From the NCBI GenBank assembly GCA_016869895.1, contig VGDC01000142.1, positions 1-5,612 on the forward strand: a stretch of DNA of 5,612 nt, in the 5' to 3' direction. The first letter of the stretch is position 1; each line of letters starts with the position of its first letter. The position numbers and the translations under genes are program-made. The stretch comes from Alphaproteobacteria bacterium. GTDB lineage: Bacteria > Pseudomonadota > Alphaproteobacteria > Rickettsiales > VGDC01. Below are positions 1 through 5,612 of the stretch, in pieces. The notes beneath the pieces were generated by a model that saw only the letters and a program-made list of their open reading frames with translations, had not been told where the DNA came from and did not search any database.

Positions 1-3000
1 ACCCATTCGGCCTATTCGCTTTCCGAGGGCGCCATCGGCGTGAAAGAGCTGGTGAAGCTCTGCCAGAAGCATCAGATGCCCGCCGTGGGCTTGACCGACA
101 CCAACAACCTTTTCGGCTCGCTGGAGTTCTCACTGGCAGCAGCGGGCGATGGCATCCAGCCCATCATCGGCTCGCAGGTGGATTTCAAGCCGCAGGGCGA
201 ATCGGGCGAGAAGAATTTCCGCTCGGCATCCCAGCAAGCCCAGCCGGAGCAGCTGGTGTTGTTGGTGAAGAGCGAGCGGGGATATTATAACCTGCTGGAG
301 CTGGTGAGCGATGCGTTCCTGAACCCACCGGAGGGCGTCACCGCGCCGATGCTGGATTATGCCGCGCTGGAAGGCAAGACCGAGGGGCTTATCGCCCTGA
401 CGGGCGGCATTCACGGTGGAGTAGGGCGGTTGCTGTTGGCGGGGCGCAAGGACGATGCCGAGAAGCTACTGCTGCGTTTGAACGCGTTATTCCCGAATAA
501 CCTCTACATCGAATTGCAGCGCCATAACCTGCCCGATGAGGCGAAGGCGGAGGCGGATTTCATCGCACTGGCGATGAAGCATAACCTGCCGCTGGTGGCG
601 ACGAATGAGCCATTCTTCGGGGCGAAGGATAAATATGAGGCGCATGACGCGCTGCTGTGCATCGCGGGTGGAACCTATATCACCGAAGAGAACCGCCGCC
701 GTCTTACGCCGCAGCATTATTTCAAATCGCAAAGCGAAATGGCCGCGCTTTTCGCGGATGTCCCCGAAGCACTGGCGAATACACTGCAAATCGCCAAACG
801 CTGCGCCTTCATGTCGCCGAAGCGTGAACCGATTCTTCCCAGTTTCGTGAGTGAAGAGGAAAAAGCGCAAGGGATAGACGAAGCCGCAGCACTGCGCGAG
901 CAAGCGCGCGCGGGCATGGAATACCGTTTGGAGCATTTCGTGTTCACGCCGGAGATGGACGCAGCGACCCGCGAAGAAGTAGCCAAGCCATACCGCGACA
1001 GGCTGGAATTCGAGCTGGATATCATCATCCAGATGCAGTTCCCCGGTTACTTCCTTATCGTATCGGACTTCATCAAATGGAGTAAGCAGAACGGCATCCC
1101 CGTCGGCCCCGGCCGTGGTTCGGGCGCGGGTTCTGCGGTGGCGTGGAGCCTGCTCATCACCGACCTTGACCCGCTGCGATACGGCCTGCTGTTCGAGCGA
1201 TTCCTGAACCCCGAACGTGTATCGATGCCTGACTTCGATATCGATTTCTGCCAGTCCAAGCGCGACCGCGTGATCGATTACGTGCAGAAGAAATACGGCT
1301 ATGAGCGCGTGGCGCAGATCATCACCTTCGGTAAACTCCAAGCGCGCGCGGTGCTGCGCGATGTGGGGCGCGTGTTGCAGATGCCATACGGGCAGATCGA
1401 CCGCATCTCCAAACTCGTGCCGAACAATCCTGCGAATCCGGTGACGCTGCAACAGGCCATTGACATGGAGCCGCAGCTGCGCGCCATGCGTGAGGAGGAC
1501 GATTCCGTCGCCAAGCTCATCGACATCGCCTTGCAGCTGGAAGGCCTGTATCGCCACGCATCGACCCATGCGGCGGGCGTGGTCATCGCCGACCGTTCGC
1601 TGGACGAGCTGGTGCCGATGTACCGAGACCCGAAATCGGATATGCCCGTCGTGCAATATTCCATGAAATACGCCGAAACGGCAGGCTTGGTAAAGTTCGA
1701 CTTTTTGGGTCTAAAGACCCTTTCTGTGCTTCAACAATCCGTGGAATTCGCCAAAGAAACCTGCGGGGTGGACATCGACCTGCTGAAACTGCCTGAAGGC
1801 GACAAACCCACCTATGCGATGCTGTCGAAGGGCGATGCAGTGGGCGTGTTCCAGTTCGAGTCGGCGGGCATGCGCGATGCCTTGCGCAAGCTGAAGCCTG
1901 ACTGCCTCGAAGACCTCATCGCGCTTGGCGCGCTTTATCGCCCCGGTCCGATGGACAACATCCCCACTTACATCGAGGTGAAGCACGGCAAGCAGGAGCC
2001 GGATTACCTTCACCCCATGCTGGAAGAGGTGCTGAAGGAGACGCACGGCGTCATCATCTATCAGGAGCAGGTGCAGAAGATCGCGCAGGTGATGGGTGGA
2101 TATACGCTCGGAGGCGCGGATTTGCTGCGCCGTGCGATGGGTAAGAAAATCAAGGAAGAGATGGATTCCCATCGTGGCATCTTCACCGAAGGTGCGCTGA
2201 AGAATAACGTGAAGAAGGAACAAGCGAGCCACATCTTCGACCTCGTGGCGAAATTCGCGGGCTACGGCTTCAACAAATCCCACGCGGCGGCATACGCGTT
2301 GGTGTCGTATCAGACGGCGTTCATGAAGGCGAATTATCCGGTCGAGTTCCTCGCCGCGTCCATGAACTTCGATATGCACAACACCGATAAACTCAGCATC
2401 TTCAAGCAGGAAGCGAAATACCTCGGCATCGACATACTCACGCCGGATGTGAACATCTCGCAGGCGTTGTTCAGCGTGGAGAAGCAAGAAGGCAGCAAAC
2501 GTGCTGTCAGATATGGCCTTGCCGCGCTCAAGAACGTGGGCGAAGCGGCGATGCAAGCGCTGGTGGATGAGCGTGAACGCGGCGGGAAGTTCAAGGATCT
2601 GTTCGATTTCGTCGGGCGGGTGGACACGAAAGCCATCAACAAGCGCGCGCTAGAGAATTTGATTCGCGCAGGTGCGTTGGATAGCCTCCACCCCAACCGC
2701 CAGCAGATGTATGAATCCATCGAGGTGCTGCTGCAATACTCCAACGCCATGGCGCGTGAGAAGGAAAGCAATCAGGTCAGCCTGTTCGGCGGGGCGGATG
2801 CGCAAGCGATGCCGAAACCTGCGCTGAAAGATTTCCGCGACTGGCCGCAGCTGGAGCGTTTGCAGCATGAATTCGCGGCGGTCGGCTTCTATTTGTCGTC
2901 CCACCCGCTTGAGGGATATGCGAAGAATTTGAAGCGCATGGGCATCGTCTCTTCCGGCCAATTCGATACGAAACTGGCGGAGAATTATAACCCCACCCGT

Positions 3001-3486
3001 GTGGCGGGCATCGTGCTGGGCATCAAGAGCAAGGTGTCGCCGCGCGGTAAATTCTCCTTCATCCAGCTATCGGATGTAGACGGGATTTATGAGATTTCCG
3101 TGTTCGATGAAACGCTGCTGACCAACAGCCGCCATTTGCTGGAAGCGGGTAAACTGCTGCTCATCAACGCCGATGGCAAGCGGGATGACGGCGGTGTGCG
3201 CCTTATCGCACAGGGCATCTCCATGCTGGATGAAGCGGTGATGAAGAACCAGCAAGGCGAGGTGCATATCTTCGTCGATAAGGAAAATGGCCTCGCGGAA
3301 TTGCAGAATATCATCGAACCCGCGCGCTCCAAGACCCGTACACAGGGCTTGCAGGTGAAGTTGTTCGTGGCCATCAATGATAATGAGCGTGTGGTCGTGA
3401 CCCTGCCGGATGCCTACCTCCTCAGCCCGAATGCGCTGGCGATTGTCGAGACGCTGCCAGGCATTTCACAGGTGGTTGAGGCTTAG
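1..3486 (+). CDS. dnaE: DNA polymerase III subunit alpha (replicative DnaE1 type), 5' end cut off by window edge
   Basis: This is the catalytic polymerase subunit of the chromosomal replicase. The frame is open from base 1 and already reads THSAYSLSEGAIGV, the start of the PHP domain, so the GTG at 40 is internal and only about 10-20 codons are missing. 1161 residues are visible, a normal DnaE1 length (E. coli about 1160). Domains in window numbering: PHP about 1-270; palm with PVGPGRGSGAGS (367-378), the catalytic acidic motif PDFDIDF (D411, D413) and KFDFLGL (D567); then RPGPM (647-651), IIYQEQ (685-690), the finger segment GYTLGGADLLRRAMGKK (700-716) and FAGYGFNKSH (752-761); a helix-hairpin-helix near 838-860; a clamp-binding motif QVSLF (925-929); an OB-fold beginning near 1001; and a C-terminal tail in the tau-binding region. 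The clamp motif, full C-terminus and length favour DnaE1 over the shorter DnaE2/ImuC. Most PHP metal ligands are replaced, so proofreading probably relies on a separate DnaQ. The frame is intact and ends in TAG. Confidence 0.98.
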   Translation, partial: THSAYSLSEGAIGVKELVKLCQKHQMPAVGLTDTNNLFGSLEFSLAAAGDGIQPIIGSQVDFKPQGESGEKNFRSASQQAQPEQLVLLVKSERGYYNLLELVSDAFLNPPEGVTAPMLDYAALEGKTEGLIALTGGIHGGVGRLLLAGRKDDAEKLLLRLNALFPNNLYIELQRHNLPDEAKAEADFIALAMKHNLPLVATNEPFFGAKDKYEAHDALLCIAGGTYITEENRRRLTPQHYFKSQSEMAALFADVPEALANTLQIAKRCAFMSPKREPILPSFVSEEEKAQGIDEAAALREQARAGMEYRLEHFVFTPEMDAATREEVAKPYRDRLEFELDIIIQMQFPGYFLIVSDFIKWSKQNGIPVGPGRGSGAGSAVAWSLLITDLDPLRYGLLFERFLNPERVSMPDFDIDFCQSKRDRVIDYVQKKYGYERVAQIITFGKLQARAVLRDVGRVLQMPYGQIDRISKLVPNNPANPVTLQQAIDMEPQLRAMREEDDSVAKLIDIALQLEGLYRHASTHAAGVVIADRSLDELVPMYRDPKSDMPVVQYSMKYAETAGLVKFDFLGLKTLSVLQQSVEFAKETCGVDIDLLKLPEGDKPTYAMLSKGDAVGVFQFESAGMRDALRKLKPDCLEDLIALGALYRPGPMDNIPTYIEVKHGKQEPDYLHPMLEEVLKETHGVIIYQEQVQKIAQVMGGYTLGGADLLRRAMGKKIKEEMDSHRGIFTEGALKNNVKKEQASHIFDLVAKFAGYGFNKSHAAAYALVSYQTAFMKANYPVEFLAASMNFDMHNTDKLSIFKQEAKYLGIDILTPDVNISQALFSVEKQEGSKRAVRYGLAALKNVGEAAMQALVDERERGGKFKDLFDFVGRVDTKAINKRALENLIRAGALDSLHPNRQQMYESIEVLLQYSNAMAREKESNQVSLFGGADAQAMPKPALKDFRDWPQLERLQHEFAAVGFYLSSHPLEGYAKNLKRMGIVSSGQFDTKLAENYNPTRVAGIVLGIKSKVSPRGKFSFIQLSDVDGIYEISVFDETLLTNSRHLLEAGKLLLINADGKRDDGGVRLIAQGISMLDEAVMKNQQGEVHIFVDKENGLAELQNIIEPARSKTRTQGLQVKLFVAINDNERVVVTLPDAYLLSPNALAIVETLPGISQVVEA

Positions 3487-3538
3487 GATTCGCATTCTGC
3501 CTTGCTGCAAATGCTTATTCTCTGCGCTTCCGCTCCGC

Positions 3539-3555
3539 GCGTACTGCCAGTACGC
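3539..3555. other. Apical perfect hairpin of the intergenic palindrome
   Basis: GCGTACTG and CAGTACGC are exact reverse complements separated by one base. Physically this would fold as a 6-bp stem (GCGTAC/GTACGC) with a 5-base loop. It lies at the centre of the larger inverted repeat. On the plus strand it is followed by TTACGG, so there is no T tract for a standard intrinsic terminator of dnaE. Confidence 0.75.
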
Positions 3556-3570
3556 TTACGGTGCGGTTCT

Positions 3571-3589
3571 CGAAAATAATGCATTTTCG
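3571..3589. other. Local AT-rich hairpin inside the right arm of the palindrome
   Basis: CGAAAAT and ATTTTCG are exact reverse complements (7 bp) around the 5-base loop AATGC. This fold competes with the long-range pairing of the right arm with the left arm, so the region has two alternative structures. Neither side carries a T run, so a terminator role is only possible, not shown. Confidence 0.55.
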
Positions 3590-3620
3590 CTGACGGCATA
3601 ATCCGAATCACGTGCCGTGT

Positions 3621-4910
3621 TTAGAGAGCGCGAAGTACATCCTCATCAATCCCTAATGCTTTGGCTAGCCCTCGCGCTTTGACGAGCGTTTCTTCCCATT
3701 CGCCTTCGGGGGTGGAATCATGCACGATCGCGCCGCCCACCTGAAACTCGAAGCGGTTTCCCTGCACAACGAGCGTGCGGATGACCACCGACAAATCCAC
3801 GCTGCCATCACCGCCGAACCAGCCTATCGCCCCGCTATACACCCCGCGCCCGCGCGGCTCGAGTTCGGAGCATAACTCCATCGCGCGGATTTTCGGCGCG
3901 CCCGTCATCGACCCCGGCGGGAAGCATTGCGTCACAAGTTTCAGCGGGGAGACGGCTTCTCGGCGTTTGCCTGTCACCGTCGAGGCCATGTGATGCACCG
4001 TGGCATAGGTGCTGATGTCGAACAGCGATTCCGTTTTCACGGAGCCGACTTCGCAGCCGCGCGCGAGGTCGTTTCGCATCAGATCGACAATCATCAGGTT
4101 TTCCGAGCGGTCTTTTTCGCTTGCGGCGAGGGCATCACGTATGCGCGTGTCTTCGGCGGGGTCTGCACTGCGCCGCGCTGAACCTTTGATGGGGCGTGTC
4201 TCCACATTTCCCGCCGCATCCATTCGCAGGAATTGTTCTGGGCTGGAGGAGATGATGGCCGTGTCGCCCCAGCGGATGAGCGCGGAATAGGGCGCGGGAG
4301 AGACCTCTGCCAGCTTAATGAACAGTGCGGCGATGTCTGGCTTCTCCGAAAATTCTCCCGTGAATTTGCGGGTCAGGTTCGCTTGATACAACACGCCGCC
4401 GCGCACGGCCTCAAGGATATGTGCTACCTTGCCGAGATATTCCGCCTTGGTCATGTCGGATGCGAGATTCGCAATCTTCACATCATTTTTTCCGCCCTTT
4501 TTGGCAATGTCAGGCAGAGGGTTCGATGCACCTTGACGATGCACATACACCACCTTCGCATCATGGTCAAAAACCAGCACGGTCTCATATTTCACGAAGC
4601 GGTAATCCGGCAGGTGGATATGGCTGGGGTCGTCTTGCGTCAGCTTCTCGAAGCGGTTCTTCAGGCCATAGCCCAGATACCCCAGCCACGCATTCGCATA
4701 AGCCGGGAGGTCGGTGGTCAACTGCTGCTCCAATGCGCCTGTGTCGCTGCCTTCCAAGACCGTATCGGGATGCATCGCCAGAATCGAGAATTGCCCGCCA
4801 TAAGGCGTGCGCATGCCGGAATAGAGCAGGGTGAAATCCACCCCCGTAGCGGTGAGGGCTGGCAAATAATCCAGCGGCTCTCGCCAATCACACGTTTCTG
4901 GCTGCAACAT
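3621..4910 (-). CDS. pabB: Aminodeoxychorismate synthase component I (PabB)
   Basis: It converts chorismate and ammonia to 4-amino-4-deoxychorismate in 4-aminobenzoate/folate synthesis, normally with the PabA glutaminase, which is not in this window. The 429 residues (E. coli PabB about 453) form an N-terminal anthranilate-synthase-I-like region (about 1-130, with LLYSG at 29-33) and a C-terminal chorismate-binding domain (about 150-415). RPIKGS places Lys at 242. A Lys here marks PabB, where it is the catalytic nucleophile; TrpE has PIAGT. Other conserved stretches are ENLMIVDLMRND (270-281), GSMTGAPK (333-340), SGAIGWF (359-365) and VGGAIVHDS (391-399). The ATG at 4910 is chosen because the protein from there starts like the family and an AAGGA lies 11 bases upstream. 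The same frame stays open 87 codons further up to 5171, but that part is the shadow of pabC and shows no family likeness. The start lies 23 bases inside pabC, suggesting coupled translation. There is no fused PabA or PabC domain. Confidence 0.95.
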   Translation of the reverse strand: MLQPETCDWREPLDYLPALTATGVDFTLLYSGMRTPYGGQFSILAMHPDTVLEGSDTGALEQQLTTDLPAYANAWLGYLGYGLKNRFEKLTQDDPSHIHLPDYRFVKYETVLVFDHDAKVVYVHRQGASNPLPDIAKKGGKNDVKIANLASDMTKAEYLGKVAHILEAVRGGVLYQANLTRKFTGEFSEKPDIAALFIKLAEVSPAPYSALIRWGDTAIISSSPEQFLRMDAAGNVETRPIKGSARRSADPAEDTRIRDALAASEKDRSENLMIVDLMRNDLARGCEVGSVKTESLFDISTYATVHHMASTVTGKRREAVSPLKLVTQCFPPGSMTGAPKIRAMELCSELEPRGRGVYSGAIGWFGGDGSVDLSVVIRTLVVQGNRFEFQVGGAIVHDSTPEGEWEETLVKARGLAKALGIDEDVLRAL

Positions 4911-5612
4911 AATGCTCGATGTCCTTTTGCAGCACGGCGCGGATTTCGCTGGCCAGCTTCGCGCTTTCGGGGAATTCCCAGCCGTTCGGCGCAAGATGCG
5001 AAACGGGCATGGCCAGCCAGTTGGTGTTGGTGGCGATGAGCGCATCCGCCTCTTGCAATTCTTCCAGCTTGAATGGCCCTTCCACGATATGGTAGATGGT
5101 CGTGCGGATGAGCGCGGCGCGGGTCGTGCCAGCGAGGATACCGCAATCAAGTGACGGTGTATAAAGCGCATCGCCGATGCGCCAGAAGAGATTCGCGCTG
5201 CTCGTTTCGGTGATGTGGTCTTCGGCGTTCAACTGCAGACCATCCAAACAGCCATGGCGCGCCGCTTCCATACGCACCAGCGTGGAGTTCAACCCCTGCG
5301 CCAGTTTGTGCTCCACGGGGAGTGCCTTGGCAGAGGGCTTTTCAATGTCGGAAAGCCAGAGCGTGGCAGGGTCGGATGGCACGGCGAGCCTATCCTGTAC
5401 CTCGACGACCACGGTGGGGCTGGCGGCACCCACGGGTAGGTAGCCGCGACTGCCCACCCCGCGCGAAACGGCGATGCGGATGCTGGCATCAGACAGGTCA
5501 TTGCGGGCGAGAAGGCGCAGCGAAACCTCCAGCAAATCCTCGCTGGGCGCAGGTATCTCCAGCGCTTTCAAACCCGCTTCCAAACGCGCAAGATGAAGCT
5601 CCCATTGGTAAG
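4888..5612 (-). CDS. pabC: Aminodeoxychorismate lyase, PLP fold type IV (PabC), 5' end cut off by window edge
   Basis: The likely role is to split 4-amino-4-deoxychorismate into 4-aminobenzoate and pyruvate with pyridoxal phosphate. 240 residues are visible. The reading frame stays open through the right edge and begins YQWELHLARLEAGLKAL, matching the HLxRLE segment near the N-terminus of class IV enzymes. The gene therefore starts outside the window, with perhaps 25-40 residues missing, and the in-frame TTG at 5583 is internal. Family marks in visible numbering: HKLAQGLNSTLVR with the probable Schiff-base Lys at 102, ITETSSANLFW (133-143) with the PLP-nitrogen Glu near 135, and CGILAGTTRAAL (156-167), the phosphate-cradle turn. 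The gene ends in TGA at 4890-4888. By sequence alone a class IV D-amino acid or branched-chain aminotransferase is possible; the overlap with pabB is the main argument for PabC. Confidence 0.86.
   Translation of the reverse strand, partial: YQWELHLARLEAGLKALEIPAPSEDLLEVSLRLLARNDLSDASIRIAVSRGVGSRGYLPVGAASPTVVVEVQDRLAVPSDPATLWLSDIEKPSAKALPVEHKLAQGLNSTLVRMEAARHGCLDGLQLNAEDHITETSSANLFWRIGDALYTPSLDCGILAGTTRAALIRTTIYHIVEGPFKLEELQEADALIATNTNWLAMPVSHLAPNGWEFPESAKLASEIRAVLQKDIEHYVAARNV
4922..4926 (-). promoter_or_regulatory. Ribosome binding site of pabB inside the pabC coding region
   Basis: Read on the minus strand, AAAAGGAC precedes the pabB ATG at 4910, and its AAGGA core is 11 bases from the start codon. 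It lies within the last codons of pabC. It supports the 4910 start over the longer in-frame extension, and it fits reinitiation or coupling as ribosomes finish pabC. The spacing is slightly long. Confidence 0.55.

Larger units (their letters stand above)
3487..3609. repeat. Long imperfect inverted repeat filling the dnaE/pabB convergent gap
   Basis: The left arm (3487-3546) pairs with the right arm (3548-3609) around a centre at 3547. Reading inward, paired blocks are GATTCG (3487-3492 with 3604-3609), ATT, TGCC (3498-3501 with 3595-3598), AAATGC (3509-3514 with 3581-3586), TTATTCTC (3515-3522, 7 of 8), CCGC (3530-3533 with 3563-3566), CCG and GCGTACTG (3539-3546 with 3548-3555). By hand about 45 positions pair over arms of about 60, with small internal loops and one- or two-base bulges. 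It starts directly after the dnaE stop codon and ends 11 bases before the pabB stop codon. Neither strand has a clear run of T after a stem, so it is not a textbook intrinsic terminator. It could be a two-way transcript-end hairpin, or a copy of a REP-like or palindromic mobile element. The pairing is seen directly; the role is inferred. Confidence 0.8.

Noticed and set aside
487..1656. 389-codon open frame antisense to dnaE
   Set aside because: It is wholly opposite a conserved dnaE segment containing the catalytic motifs. Long antisense frames are common in GC-rich coding DNA, and the protein has no recognisable family pattern.
3539..3589. Classical rho-independent terminator for dnaE or pabB
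   Set aside because: The stems are present but neither strand shows a T-rich run directly after them, so a standard intrinsic terminator call is not supported.
3410..3601. Small plus-strand reading frame of 63 codons across the dnaE end and the palindrome
   Set aside because: It begins inside dnaE in another frame and ends in the inverted repeat. There is no clear ribosome site or recognisable domain, and its length is explained by the dnaE shadow plus a stop-poor palindrome.
4233..5039. 268-codon plus-strand open frame opposite pabB and pabC
   Set aside because: It spans the boundary between two well-supported minus-strand genes and shows no domain or sensible start, so it is a shadow frame.
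4911..5171. In-frame N-terminal extension of pabB (87 codons from 5171)
   Set aside because: It lies wholly inside pabC in another frame, is rich in Arg, Ser and Pro as a shadow translation would be, and resembles no PabB N-terminus. The 4910 ATG has a ribosome site and a family-like start.
1..5612. CRISPR array, tRNA or rRNA gene, insertion sequence or toxin-antitoxin pair
   Set aside because: No spaced direct repeats, RNA-gene signatures, transposase motifs or small paired genes were seen; the window is almost fully covered by dnaE, pabB and pabC.

Overview
The window holds three protein genes and one intergenic element. Nothing in it looks like a new multi-gene system. The organism is most likely an alphaproteobacterium, unplaced below class. 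The grounds are the moderately GC-rich DNA and the style of the DnaE protein, for example the LTDTNNLFG and GIQPIIG stretches in a decayed PHP domain. This is recall of family patterns, not a database match.

Layout: bases 1-3486 (+) are dnaE, the replicative DNA polymerase III alpha subunit, with its first codons cut off by the left edge. Bases 3487-3620 are a 134-base gap between convergent genes. Almost all of it (3487-3609) is one long imperfect inverted repeat that starts on the base after the dnaE stop codon. On the minus strand, pabC (right edge to 4888, 5' end cut off) runs into pabB (4910 to 3621), and the two coding regions overlap by 23 bases.

Function: PabB makes 4-amino-4-deoxychorismate from chorismate and ammonia. 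PabC removes pyruvate from it to give 4-aminobenzoate, a folate precursor. The glutaminase partner PabA is not in the window. The pabC-pabB pair looks like one transcription unit read toward dnaE. The two units share no evident function, so their meeting point is where an element that terminates or insulates transcription would be expected.

The item most worth a second look is the long palindrome. It is either a two-way transcript-end structure or a copy of a dispersed palindromic repeat. The loss of PHP metal ligands in DnaE and the pabC/pabB overlap are smaller points.
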